Source of the DNA: JABMOV01 sp964654545 | GTDB lineage: Bacteria; Fidelibacterota; Marinisomatia; Marinisomatales; JABMOV01 | Length of the DNA stretch: 64,000 bases | Direction of reading: 5' to 3' | NCBI GenBank assembly: GCA_964654545.1 | Contig: CAZZIU010000014.1 | Span: 10,369 to 74,368, forward strand | Part shown: in pieces, positions 17,995-27,998 of the stretch | Numbering within the stretch: position 1 is the stretch's first letter | Layout of the letters: each line of letters begins with the position of its first letter | Position numbers and translations under genes: made by a program | The notes under the pieces: generated by a model | What the model saw: the letters and a program-made list of their open reading frames with translations, nothing else | Database searches by the model: none | Told to the model about the DNA's origin: nothing

Positions 17995-20109
17995 GTGATT
18001 TACAACAAATATAATATTCGTGCTATCTGTACAATTCTAATTTGTATTTCATCCGTTCAGGCACAGTTTGCACCAGATGTATATGATCAATATACAAGTG
18101 TAAATCAATTGGGTCTGACCATAACAAATTATGGTGTCCTAGGCAATGATTTAAGACGGATTAATGGTGAGATTTTACCATCATGTAAGTATAAGCAACA
18201 CTCTGATGTTCTTCGAGAACAGGTTGAGCATTTTTCATTTGCAGGAGTTTATATAGGTGGTATTGTAAACGGAGAGCGACGTGTAAGCACATCCATTATA
18301 GATGGTCAATTCGAATCCGGTACAGAAGGGTTTGAGTTTTTTCCTACTTCTGGAATCGATATACGTTCAACCATTTCCACTACTTCAGAGGATCCCATAT
18401 CACAATATTTTGATACATCAGCAGTATCCCATCAGGATATGATTATAAATTTTCGAGATTATGGACAGGTTATCCCCAATCATGAGCCATTAGGCATCGA
18501 TGTTCACTTGGAATCCTATTCCTGGAATTTCAATTTTGCAGATGCATTTGATATTTTAAGCTATACAATTACTAATTCATCGCAGGATACGATTAGGGAT
18601 ATATATGCAGGAATATGGGTTGATGCGATTATTGTCAATCCAAACTATACAGATATATACAACGGCGTAAGCAGACCGTTTTATTATCATCTTGACGGGT
18701 TTGATGAATCATCTGATGAATCTGGGTTTAATCGTGATATTGCATATGTATATGATGCTGACGGGGATGATGGATGGTCGGAAACATACCTTGGAATAAA
18801 AAGGCTTGGCGGGAATGTTCCTGCAAAATATCTCAATTCTCATTATGGCCAGTGGCTATGGAGTGGTTCATCATCAGAATACCCATCCTACATACAGGCA
18901 CAAAACGATATAGAGCGCTATGAAATTATGACATCCAGTGTACCAAAGGGATCAGTGGAAGCGCTCTACACTAGTGAAGGATATCCAAATCAACCTAATA
19001 GCTGGTTATTCCAGTTATCATCAGGACCATTTGGAAGTTTACCTTTATCTCCCGATTCTACAAGTTGGGCATTACCACCAGGAGAGTCCTGTAATGTTGT
19101 ATTTGCAGTCGTTGCCGCTCGCTGGAATGGTGGCGGAGATGACAGTCCCGAAAGAAGAGAAAATCTTTATATCAATTCTGATTGGGCACAACAAGCCTAT
19201 GATGGGGAAGATAAAAACCGGAATAATATATTGGATCCAAATGAAGATGTTAATGGAAATAATATACTGGACAGGTACATATTACCGGAACCTCCACCGA
19301 ATCCTAATGTCCACGTTCAGGTTGGAGATAAATCCACAACAATCTATTGGTCTAATGAGGCTGAAAAATTTATCGATCCCATAAGTCAGAAAATTGACTT
19401 TGAAGGATATCGAATCTATGGCGCTCGAAAAACGGCTGGAGATGAATCAATAGAATTTACACTTTTAGGTGATTTTGATGTGTTTATTGACAGTATTCTA
19501 AATATTGGATATAACACAGGACTTGATGCTATAGAAATTAGAGATGAGAATCAAAATCCCGATTCGGTTTTCATTGATGGACAGGTTTATCATTATAAAT
19601 TTGAAAACACAGGAATCAATAATGGATGGTTAAGTTACTACTCGGTAACTGCCTATGATCGCGGTGATCCTGAAGCAAATCTGAAAAGTCTGGAAAGTTC
19701 AGTTTACTCAAACAGAGTATATGTCTATCCTGGTACTACGCCAGCGCACCCGGACTCGGTATGGAATCCAACTGTATACCCAAATCCTTATCGCGGCCAG
19801 GCAAAGTGGGATGGTTATGGGAATCGACAACGAATGATCTGGTTTCGTCATCTCCCGAAACAAGCCGAAATTAGAATTTTCACACTCGCCGGTGATTTGG
19901 TGGACGTGATTCAGCATTCTGAAACATACCGGGGCGAAGATGTAGCAATCATTGATAGTAGAAAAAACCCCTTAATGAGCGGTGGCGAACATGCGTGGGA
20001 CCTGATAACCAGATACGATCAGGCCATCGCTTCAGGGTTATACCTCTTCACGGTGGAAAACACCGAAACGCATGAAATAAAGGAAGGAAAATTCCTGATC
20101 ATTAAATAA
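17995..20109 (+). CDS. Large exported protein with FlgD-like T9SS C-terminal domain
   Basis: 704 residues from a GTG start; the nearest ATG upstream is out of frame and quickly stopped. The signal peptide is about residues 1-24 (ending SVQAQ). I do not recognise the main body. It has long beta-rich segments, and near residue 405 a calcium-binding-like acidic repeat (DKNRNNILDPNEDVNGNNIL) resembling dockerin/EF-hand loops, followed by a fibronectin-like region. The C-terminal 110 residues are a sorting-type domain (TVYPNPYRG, IASGLYLFTVEN, ending KFLIIK). Likely secreted or surface-anchored by the T9SS. The following gene starts 17 bases downstream, so they are probably co-transcribed. Confidence 0.75.
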   Translation: MIYNKYNIRAICTILICISSVQAQFAPDVYDQYTSVNQLGLTITNYGVLGNDLRRINGEILPSCKYKQHSDVLREQVEHFSFAGVYIGGIVNGERRVSTSIIDGQFESGTEGFEFFPTSGIDIRSTISTTSEDPISQYFDTSAVSHQDMIINFRDYGQVIPNHEPLGIDVHLESYSWNFNFADAFDILSYTITNSSQDTIRDIYAGIWVDAIIVNPNYTDIYNGVSRPFYYHLDGFDESSDESGFNRDIAYVYDADGDDGWSETYLGIKRLGGNVPAKYLNSHYGQWLWSGSSSEYPSYIQAQNDIERYEIMTSSVPKGSVEALYTSEGYPNQPNSWLFQLSSGPFGSLPLSPDSTSWALPPGESCNVVFAVVAARWNGGGDDSPERRENLYINSDWAQQAYDGEDKNRNNILDPNEDVNGNNILDRYILPEPPPNPNVHVQVGDKSTTIYWSNEAEKFIDPISQKIDFEGYRIYGARKTAGDESIEFTLLGDFDVFIDSILNIGYNTGLDAIEIRDENQNPDSVFIDGQVYHYKFENTGINNGWLSYYSVTAYDRGDPEANLKSLESSVYSNRVYVYPGTTPAHPDSVWNPTVYPNPYRGQAKWDGYGNRQRMIWFRHLPKQAEIRIFTLAGDLVDVIQHSETYRGEDVAIIDSRKNPLMSGGEHAWDLITRYDQAIASGLYLFTVENTETHEIKEGKFLIIK

Positions 20110-20126
20110 AGAAACAGGAGCATAGA

Positions 20127-23100
20127 ATGAAAATAAAAACGTTATTAATTCTTTTGGTTCTGGTCTCCGTATCCTTTGGACAGGTGCTTACAATTGGAGA
20201 AGCGCGGGCAATGGATGTGGGCGATACAGTTACCGTAGAAGGAATTGTCACGACTCCTAGCTGGTCAACCGGTTATACGAGTTATCAGATTCAAGATGAA
20301 ACAGGCGGATTGAATCTGTTCTATTACAGTCAGTATGTGGCACTTTCCATGGGGGATTTGGTTCAGGTCACCGGATACATTGAGTTGTACAACGGCTTAT
20401 TGGAAATTATTGCCCTTGACGCTGCATCAATCTCTATCGTCAGTTCGGGGAATGCATTACCAGAATCGCAACCATTGACACTATCCGCCCTCCTGAGCGA
20501 TCCCGAATCATTCGAGTCTGAACTGGTGACAATATATAATGCATCTGTTACGGGTGGTACCTGGCCGGCAGAAGGAAGCAGTGCCACGCTTCAAATTTCA
20601 GACGATGGTGGAAGCAATCAAGTTGATTTACGAATTGATAGTGATACGGATGTTGATGGAAGTACAGAACCGACATGGCCCATGGTGATTACAGGAGTTT
20701 TGAGCCAATACGATGGATCTGCTCCTTATGATGAAGGTTACCAGATTATGCCCAGAGCGTTAACCGATATTGGTGATCCACCGGCTGGTGTGTCCACCAT
20801 GGCTGAAGCACGCGCAGATTCTGGTGGAACCCATACGGTAAGAGGCTTTGTGAACACTCCACCCTTTGCGTTCTCCAGAACCGATGTGGGATTTCAAGAT
20901 GCTACAGGTGGATTAAATCTCTTTGTCTATAGTCAATATATGTCTACCCTTGAAGTTGGTGATTATATTGAAGCAACCGGTACCGTTATGGATTATAATG
21001 GGAAACGTGAACTAAGCTGTGCTGATACCACTGCAATCACCATCCTGTATAAAGGATCAACAGTACCACCTGCAATGACTATGACAATCTCAGAAATATT
21101 AGCGGATCCGGAGACAATAGAAGGCATGTTGGTAAAAGTATTAAATGCCACCTATTCTGGAACCTGGCCAACGGGTAGCGGTAGTTTCGATTTGATTGAT
21201 CCAACCGATACAATGGCCGTATATATTGACAGCGATCAACCAATTGCCGGAATGACTCCACCCACCGGTGCGTTCAATTTGACCGGATGGTTGGGTCAAT
21301 ATTATTCTCATCAGATCATGCCGCGCTATGAAACGGATGTGGAAACATTTGAAAATCAGGCACCTGTTATTGTAAATGTTAGTTATTCACCGTCACCGGT
21401 TTACGATGGGGATGATGTGACAATTACAGCTGAAATAACAGACGACGGAAATTTTACTGCCACATTAGTATATGATGCTGGAGCTGGCGCAGTTGAAGTT
21501 GGTATGACGTATGTATCCGGGGATATGTACGAAGCTGTTGTGCCCGGTCAATCCGCTGGAACAACGGTGACCTATCACGTGTCTGTAGATGATGGTGATT
21601 TGGTTACTGTATCTGATGATTTATCTTATTTGGTATTATCCTCTGCAGGTGGAACAGTACCAATTTATGATATTCAATATTCGGAAACCGGACCATCTCC
21701 TTTGGATGGAAATGAAGTGACCATTTCGGGTATTGTGACGGCAGAATTCTGGGGTAGTTCAAGCAATCGGTATCTTTATGTTCAAGATTCAACAGCGGCC
21801 TGGTGTGGGATCTACGTGTTTGAATATAGTGGATGGGACAATTTTGATTTTAATTCATCCACAGGAATTGTCCATTCAGTGGCCGAGGGTGACAGTATTT
21901 CTCTTACTGGAACGGTCACAGAATACTACGGTGTTACGGAAATAACCGATGTTACTCAGGTTACGATTTACGGTGAAGGAACTGTTCCGGATCCCATTGT
22001 GGTTACACCTGGTCAGGTTAAAACCGATGGTACAGAACAGGAAGCCTACGAAGGTGTATTGGTAAAAGTTGAGAACGTGGTTATTGCTGAAGAAGCTAAT
22101 AACTATGGTGAATGGTTAGTTACCGATGGCACAGACACATTAAAAGTAGATGATACCTGGGATTACTACTATTGGGGAAGTATGGGTGATACGTTGGCAG
22201 AAATTGTCGGTGTAATGGACTATTCATATAGCGAAGCCAAACTCCAACCGCGTCTGGCCCGCGATGTTGTGGAATCGGGTAATCGTTCACGCATTCAGCG
22301 GATTCAACACGTCCTTTACAGTGATCTATTGAAAACTGGACGGTTGGGTTCTGATGGTACGATTGATCATTCATCTGACATGTCGTATATGAATATTAAT
22401 CCAGGCGTGGACACTACCTTTGTACAAATCAAAGGTATTGTAACCATGCCATCCGAGCTGGGTTACGCAGGAGCTGGTGTGAAAGTGATATACCAGGATA
22501 TTCATGGTGGACCATGGAGTGGTATTCTTTCCTATGATCCGGATTCAAGTGCTTTTCCAGTCCTTTGGGAGGGCGACACCGTAGAGGTAACCGGTTATAT
22601 TTCTGAATATGTTACCGACCACGCAAACATGACAGAACTATTTGCAACCGATGTACCCAATGTTGTTGGATTTGGTAGTGGAGAACACAGAACCGGTATC
22701 CCAGATCCGGAAGTAGTGGAAGCAGGAGATTTACGTTGGCCTGAAACCGCTGAACAGTGGGGCAATGTGTTTGTCCAGTTAAACGACCTTACCGTCACCG
22801 ATGTAAGAACGAGTAATACTAACGAAGGAATGTTCTCAGTATCAGATGGTACTGGTGAAGTGTGGATAGATCATGATTCTTGGGTCTGGTTCGACTGGTG
22901 GGAGTTGTATGGTTCTCCAGCCGTTGGCACTCAAATAGATTCCATCTATGGATGGGTTTATCACCATTTCCATACCTACAGTGATTCAGGTGTATCCACT
23001 TACAAAATCGTTCCACTTTACGAAGAGGACATCTATTTCACAGATGTATCAAACGACGATGTGAGTGTACTTCCTGATGAATATGCATTGCATCAAAACT

Positions 23101-23354
23101 ATCCGAATCCTTTCAATCCTTCCACACAGATACAATTTGATGTGGTATCGGACAGTAAGATAAAATTGGTAGTATATGATGTAATGGGCAGGTACGTTCG
23201 CACACTAGTGAATGACAATTTGCCCAGCGGCAAGTATACTGTCACATGGGATGGTAAAAACAACGCCAGACAATCGGTTAGCAGTGGAGTCTATTTTGTT
23301 CGTATGACAACAAAGGACTTTGTATCTGTTAAAAAAATGAGTCTGGTCAGGTAG
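20127..23354 (+). CDS. Giant exported multi-OB-fold protein with type A sorting domain
   Basis: 1075 residues; ACAGGAG precedes the ATG. Signal peptide MKIKTLLILLVLVSVSFGQ. The body is built of repeated OB-fold-like modules with a recurring pattern: VxGIVTxP, a QDxTGGLNLF-type strand and a VGDxxxxTG strand. At least four to six copies are visible, in two pairs before an Ig-like module at about residues 410-510 and further copies after it. The last 90 residues are a classic T9SS type A domain (HQNYPNPFNPSTQI ... KKMSLVR). No enzyme motif was seen. Such OB-folds accompany extracellular nucleases and may bind nucleic acid or sugar; that is inference. A strong hairpin follows the stop. Confidence 0.8.
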   Translation: MKIKTLLILLVLVSVSFGQVLTIGEARAMDVGDTVTVEGIVTTPSWSTGYTSYQIQDETGGLNLFYYSQYVALSMGDLVQVTGYIELYNGLLEIIALDAASISIVSSGNALPESQPLTLSALLSDPESFESELVTIYNASVTGGTWPAEGSSATLQISDDGGSNQVDLRIDSDTDVDGSTEPTWPMVITGVLSQYDGSAPYDEGYQIMPRALTDIGDPPAGVSTMAEARADSGGTHTVRGFVNTPPFAFSRTDVGFQDATGGLNLFVYSQYMSTLEVGDYIEATGTVMDYNGKRELSCADTTAITILYKGSTVPPAMTMTISEILADPETIEGMLVKVLNATYSGTWPTGSGSFDLIDPTDTMAVYIDSDQPIAGMTPPTGAFNLTGWLGQYYSHQIMPRYETDVETFENQAPVIVNVSYSPSPVYDGDDVTITAEITDDGNFTATLVYDAGAGAVEVGMTYVSGDMYEAVVPGQSAGTTVTYHVSVDDGDLVTVSDDLSYLVLSSAGGTVPIYDIQYSETGPSPLDGNEVTISGIVTAEFWGSSSNRYLYVQDSTAAWCGIYVFEYSGWDNFDFNSSTGIVHSVAEGDSISLTGTVTEYYGVTEITDVTQVTIYGEGTVPDPIVVTPGQVKTDGTEQEAYEGVLVKVENVVIAEEANNYGEWLVTDGTDTLKVDDTWDYYYWGSMGDTLAEIVGVMDYSYSEAKLQPRLARDVVESGNRSRIQRIQHVLYSDLLKTGRLGSDGTIDHSSDMSYMNINPGVDTTFVQIKGIVTMPSELGYAGAGVKVIYQDIHGGPWSGILSYDPDSSAFPVLWEGDTVEVTGYISEYVTDHANMTELFATDVPNVVGFGSGEHRTGIPDPEVVEAGDLRWPETAEQWGNVFVQLNDLTVTDVRTSNTNEGMFSVSDGTGEVWIDHDSWVWFDWWELYGSPAVGTQIDSIYGWVYHHFHTYSDSGVSTYKIVPLYEEDIYFTDVSNDDVSVLPDEYALHQNYPNPFNPSTQIQFDVVSDSKIKLVVYDVMGRYVRTLVNDNLPSGKYTVTWDGKNNARQSVSSGVYFVRMTTKDFVSVKKMSLVR

Positions 23355-23364
23355 TTGAAAACAA

Positions 23365-23398
23365 TGCAACGGGTGTTCTTTGATGAACACCCGTTGCA
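23365..23398. terminator. Perfect 14-bp inverted repeat after the multi-OB-fold gene
   Basis: TGCAACGGGTGTTC and its exact reverse complement flank a 6-base loop, 11 bases past the stop. No T-run follows on the + strand, so it may stabilise or process the mRNA 3' end rather than act as a classical intrinsic terminator. Confidence 0.6.
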
Positions 23399-23415
23399 CT
23401 CATAAGTCACACACA

Positions 23416-25206
23416 ATGAATCTAAAACCCATGTATAAGTATATTCTTTTGGTTGTGTTATTGTGCATAGTATCCTGCTCTTTATGGGACTATAAAGACA
23501 ATTCAGATCCCTTGGGCAACCAGTACCCGGAAACCTTTCTGACACTGGTTGCAGCGGATACCATCTATGTTGTAATTGAAGATATTCTTGAGGTTATAGA
23601 TACATTAAATGGGACCACGACCTATGATACAATTTGGAATTTCAGCATAGGCTCAGAACCAGCAGACACCATGATTGTTGTTGATACACTGGGTAACGCA
23701 TTCACAACTATTACCACCAGTCAGCAGCCCTTGAGTTGGTGGGGCGAAGACCCGGACGGTAACGTGACAGGATATTATTACAAGTGGAATACCGATAATG
23801 AATGGAGTTGGACAACCAGCGAATCACAATTATTCTACGTACCAATTCGAAAGGCGTTGGACGTATTTAGTTTTTCGGTGCGAGCGGTAGATGATGCGGC
23901 AAAGTGGGAGTACGACGAGCCAGTTAGCTCAGAGATAGATAATGAGTACTTTTCTGATGTGGGTGATAGTCTATATGTATATGATTCACATGATGTGGTA
24001 TTATCCGAGGGGGACCACCCGGGAATTCAAACATCCTGGGGAGCTGTTCTTAAAAAGGTGAAAGGAACAGAGATATACAAGCTGGTCCCAACTGATACTT
24101 CCGATGCCATAGATCCCACCCCGGCAACTCTGACATTTCCAATAAGAAATTCACATCCGGAGGTTGAATTTCGCTATGGTAGTAATCCAACTCGAGCTGA
24201 TCATGGCAGTATTTCCTATACATTTCCCACGCGTACTTTTATATGGGATGCATTTGATCTGGACGGGAGAGAGACAATTACCTATTTCTATTATGCTTTG
24301 GATGATACCTGCGATACCTGTTGGATAACATTGGACGCTCAAGTCCAATCGTCTGTCACATTTCCAAATTCTTTTTCGGTTTTGACACCCGGTGAGCACA
24401 CCTTTTATCTAAAAGCAAAAGATATTGCCGGCGCGGAAAGTCCAATGATCCAATTTCCTGATAGCACAAAAATTGACGAGTGTCAAACATGGATTGTTAA
24501 GTCGATAACCGGAAACACATTGCTTGTGGACGATTTTCCATTGGATGTGGGCAACGATGCTCAACATTGGTATAGCAATGCCCTGGAATCCATATTAGGA
24601 ACAGACCAATTTTCCATTTGGGAAATTGGTGATGCCTTACCTTACAGTTCAGTTGACGTTCTGGCAACGTTGTCCTATTTCGATAATATAATATGGTACA
24701 CAGCATACACACAGAATGAAACCTATAATGATGCCAGTGCAAGTATATTAAGCTTTGTGCAAAATGGTGGGAATTTCTTTATTAATGCTACTGAATTAAA
24801 GGACACTTCGTTTGTCTGGTTTCCAATCCAGTCTCGCAGTGTGATAAACCCGAACGGAAGATTTTTCCCCAATCGCATAATCGCTTCACAAGTTCCCGGA
24901 TTAGATAGTCTGGTTACATCCTTTACGATCGGTGTGAGAGTAAAGAGTTTTATTCCGGATAGTTCACAATTTGCAACAATTAAAGATTTGTACCACCTAT
25001 CTGAACCTATTTCGGGTGATGGTTGGACTGGAACTCCCAATGTTTGCAGTCTAGGTCAGTTGCCGGTTCCGCCAAACGGAATCTCTGGAAAGATAGTTTT
25101 ATTTTCTATTCCGATGCACACGGGAGCAAACCCTACAATGGAGGGTGGCGAAGGATCAGGCGCACACCTATTGGAATACCTGTTGACTCAGGAGTTCATT
25201 GAATGA
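23416..25206 (+). CDS. Large lipoprotein of unknown function upstream of a TonB-dependent receptor
   Basis: 596 residues from the ATG at 23416 (a further ATG five codons in is also possible). Lipoprotein signal: YKYILLVVLLCIVSC, with the lipid-attachment cysteine in IVSC. The mature protein begins with a short charged linker, followed by Ig/fibronectin-like beta segments (WWGEDPDGNVTGYYYKW, VRAVDDAAKWEYD, FIWDAFDLDGRETITYF). A C-terminal alpha/beta region (about 380-596) has LLVDDFP and SILSFVQNGGNFFINATEL, recalling glutamine-amidotransferase-like or ThuA-like folds without a clear active site. Its stop overlaps the receptor start (ATGA), so it is probably the surface lipoprotein partner of that receptor. 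It is not SusD-like. Confidence 0.7.
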   Translation: MNLKPMYKYILLVVLLCIVSCSLWDYKDNSDPLGNQYPETFLTLVAADTIYVVIEDILEVIDTLNGTTTYDTIWNFSIGSEPADTMIVVDTLGNAFTTITTSQQPLSWWGEDPDGNVTGYYYKWNTDNEWSWTTSESQLFYVPIRKALDVFSFSVRAVDDAAKWEYDEPVSSEIDNEYFSDVGDSLYVYDSHDVVLSEGDHPGIQTSWGAVLKKVKGTEIYKLVPTDTSDAIDPTPATLTFPIRNSHPEVEFRYGSNPTRADHGSISYTFPTRTFIWDAFDLDGRETITYFYYALDDTCDTCWITLDAQVQSSVTFPNSFSVLTPGEHTFYLKAKDIAGAESPMIQFPDSTKIDECQTWIVKSITGNTLLVDDFPLDVGNDAQHWYSNALESILGTDQFSIWEIGDALPYSSVDVLATLSYFDNIIWYTAYTQNETYNDASASILSFVQNGGNFFINATELKDTSFVWFPIQSRSVINPNGRFFPNRIIASQVPGLDSLVTSFTIGVRVKSFIPDSSQFATIKDLYHLSEPISGDGWTGTPNVCSLGQLPVPPNGISGKIVLFSIPMHTGANPTMEGGEGSGAHLLEYLLTQEFIE

Positions 25207-27998
25207 AAATTAAAATCCTGATTCTATTTCTCCTTGTATACAAGATAATGGCACAGCAAAATGGTTTTATCACTGGGCAGGTGATAGACGGTGAAACAAA
25301 TGAGCCATTGGTCGGTGTTAACGTATTTGTAAAAGGAACCTATTTCGGTGCGGCAACAGATATCGATGGATATTATTCTATAGCGAATGTTGCTCCGGGA
25401 AGTTATGATGTGGAAACATCCATAATTGGGTATAAGCTCGTACTGCAGACCGGAATTACTGTACTTCCAGGCGAACATGTACAACTGAATTTTACAATGG
25501 AAAAAACAGTACTTGCACTAGGTGAAGAAGTAGTGGTACTTGGGAAAAAACCATTGTTTGACGTAGATGAAACATCATCCGTATCTCGTATTTCAGCCGA
25601 TGACATTCAAAACAAAGTAGTGTCCAGCGTAGAAGATATTTTATCTGAGCAAATTGGAGTGACGAAACAAGACAATGAAATCCATATCCGCGGTGGCAGG
25701 ATTGATGAAAGCATGTTCATCGTGGATGGGATGTCCGTAAAGGATCCGTTATCTGGATATTCTGGTAATTTGTTTATCAATGCAGAAGCAATTGAAGATT
25801 TAGAAATAGTAACCGGTGGCTATGATGCCGAATATGGTCAAGCCATGTCTGGTATTGTAAATATAAAATTGAAGGAAGGACGAGATAGATTTGAGGGTGC
25901 ATTTAAATATGCCAGCGATAATTTCGGCATAGGAAAGAACACATTTTCTGAATCTATTGATGATCGATTTGAATTTAACATTGGCGGTCCGGCTCTCATC
26001 TTTGAAAAACTTCCCCATTTCATTGGGATGGACATGCCCGGTAAATTTTCGTTTTTTATCAATGGATACGGAAAGATTTACGATAGCAATTTACCTGTAG
26101 CAAAAAAACTGTACCCACATCGAAACTGGAGCACAATACCAGGGTTGACTGAATCTCAAACAGATCGGTTACTGGCAAAATTGGCACCAAGGGAAAATAA
26201 CGATTGGCATGTATTATATAAGTTAACCTGGGAATTGGATCAAAAACGGAAATTGGCCTTTTCTTATGACATTTCCATGAATATTAATCAGGGCTTTTTC
26301 ATGCCTCGCGCCTTTTCATCCACGTATTATCCTTATGCCTACCAAAAAATTCTTGATAACTACAATACAATAACCCGTGAGACCAGGCTGGGAAACGTGA
26401 ACTGGGTCCATACCCTGAGCACCCAATCCTTCTATGAAATCACGGTAGGGCGGTTTATTACAATGGAGCATAGTGCTGTCCAGGATCTTCATTGGACAGA
26501 GTACGAAGAAAGACTCGATTTAAATCCTATTAATTACACGTTAAAAGATGATGAAGGAAATACCCGTATTACCTACGGTGATGAATTTTATGATACTGGT
26601 ATGTCACCGGAATGGTACGATACATTTAGTGACAATTGGCGTATGGATATTGATTGGGTGTATCAAACCCGGACACGCCATAAAATCAAGACCGGCTTAG
26701 ATCACAATGTATCGGATATCCAGGTTTTGGATATTGAAGAACCATGGACGGGGACAACAGGTTTTGGGGTAAACTATGACAGGTACAAGGTGCAAACATT
26801 ATTTGGCGCACTTTATCTGCAGGATCGTATTGTATTTGACGGGATGACACTGAATATTGGAATGCGATATGACTATTGGATGCCTGGTAAATATGTTGAG
26901 AATGCATTAAAAGATACAACCAGATCTTCGTCTACCGAAATCATCAATTGGACGGAGATGAAAGAAACATTCGATAAAGAAACATTTTCCTTCATGGGGT
27001 ACAGAACCAAAGGTCGGATTAGTCCCAGATTTGGAATTTCACATCCGGTAACCAATAACGATGTCCTCTATTTTTATTATGGACATTTTTCACAGCTACC
27101 CACTTTTCAGTACGTTTATTCAAAACTTAGCTCAGGTTCACAATCTACTTATCAGGTATTCGGGAATCCCAATTTGAATCCGAAGACAACTGTCCAGTAT
27201 GAAATCGGGATAAAACACCGCTTCAGTGAAGATCAGGTTTTAGAGCTTAAAGCGTATTGGAAAGATATGTTTGATTATGAAACATCGCAGACTATTGTAC
27301 CGTCCAATCCAAAATTTGCTCACTTGCGATTTAACATGTATTTCAATGCAGACTATGCGCGGTCGCGGGGAATAGAATTCATACTCAAAAGCAGGGTCTT
27401 ACCAAATTGGTTCCTGGATGCCAATATCAATTATTCGATTGTGACTGGTAAAAGTTCATCACCCAACGACAATTTATTGGTACAGGCAGGAGAGATACGG
27501 GAGAAACCGTTGAATGAGAATTTTATGAGCTGGGATAGACCACTCCAGTTTTTCTCAAATATTAGTTACAACCACCCCAGTAACTGGGGGTTATCTCTTC
27601 GTTTGGAATACAATTCTGGCAGACGATATACAGCATCAATCCCAGGGACAAAGGATTATCCGGATGGGTATATTACTGTTGATGGTGTCCAATACTTTAT
27701 TGGTACAACAGACGATGATAGACCATATTATTCCATTAGTAAAATTTCAGAGAAAACCATTGATTTAAAATTGTTTAAATCCTTTCAATTTGACAGGATA
27801 AGATTGAAAACATATTTGGAAGTCGAGAATCTTCTCAATTATGAAATTCCTAGGAGAGTCAATCCATTTACCGGAGAGGGTTTTGGACCGGGTGAAATAT
27901 TTTCTTACAGTTTATTGGACGATCCAAATCCCAATTATGATCCATCAAGAAATCGTCAACCAAGAACCACTACTTTCGGAATCCAGGTGTTGTTTTAA
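25203..27998 (+). CDS. TonB-dependent receptor with carboxypeptidase-regulatory-like N-domain
   Basis: 931 residues; signal peptide ends at MAQQ. Residues about 20-100 form a CarboxypepD_reg-like domain (GFITGQVIDGETNEPLVGVN, ATDIDGYYSIANVAPGSY). A TonB-box-like EEVVVLGKK precedes the plug domain (IHIRGGRIDESMFIVDG, GGYDAEYGQAMSGIVNI). A C-terminal barrel ends FGIQVLF. These proteins use TonB energy to import substrates across the outer membrane. No SusD-like gene is present; the flanking partners are a lipoprotein upstream and a PorV-like barrel downstream, both overlapping by 1-4 bases. The substrate is unknown, and a peptide, metal chelate or polymer fragment are all possible. Confidence 0.9.
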   Translation: MKIKILILFLLVYKIMAQQNGFITGQVIDGETNEPLVGVNVFVKGTYFGAATDIDGYYSIANVAPGSYDVETSIIGYKLVLQTGITVLPGEHVQLNFTMEKTVLALGEEVVVLGKKPLFDVDETSSVSRISADDIQNKVVSSVEDILSEQIGVTKQDNEIHIRGGRIDESMFIVDGMSVKDPLSGYSGNLFINAEAIEDLEIVTGGYDAEYGQAMSGIVNIKLKEGRDRFEGAFKYASDNFGIGKNTFSESIDDRFEFNIGGPALIFEKLPHFIGMDMPGKFSFFINGYGKIYDSNLPVAKKLYPHRNWSTIPGLTESQTDRLLAKLAPRENNDWHVLYKLTWELDQKRKLAFSYDISMNINQGFFMPRAFSSTYYPYAYQKILDNYNTITRETRLGNVNWVHTLSTQSFYEITVGRFITMEHSAVQDLHWTEYEERLDLNPINYTLKDDEGNTRITYGDEFYDTGMSPEWYDTFSDNWRMDIDWVYQTRTRHKIKTGLDHNVSDIQVLDIEEPWTGTTGFGVNYDRYKVQTLFGALYLQDRIVFDGMTLNIGMRYDYWMPGKYVENALKDTTRSSSTEIINWTEMKETFDKETFSFMGYRTKGRISPRFGISHPVTNNDVLYFYYGHFSQLPTFQYVYSKLSSGSQSTYQVFGNPNLNPKTTVQYEIGIKHRFSEDQVLELKAYWKDMFDYETSQTIVPSNPKFAHLRFNMYFNADYARSRGIEFILKSRVLPNWFLDANINYSIVTGKSSSPNDNLLVQAGEIREKPLNENFMSWDRPLQFFSNISYNHPSNWGLSLRLEYNSGRRYTASIPGTKDYPDGYITVDGVQYFIGTTDDDRPYYSISKISEKTIDLKLFKSFQFDRIRLKTYLEVENLLNYEIPRRVNPFTGEGFGPGEIFSYSLLDDPNPNYDPSRNRQPRTTTFGIQVLF

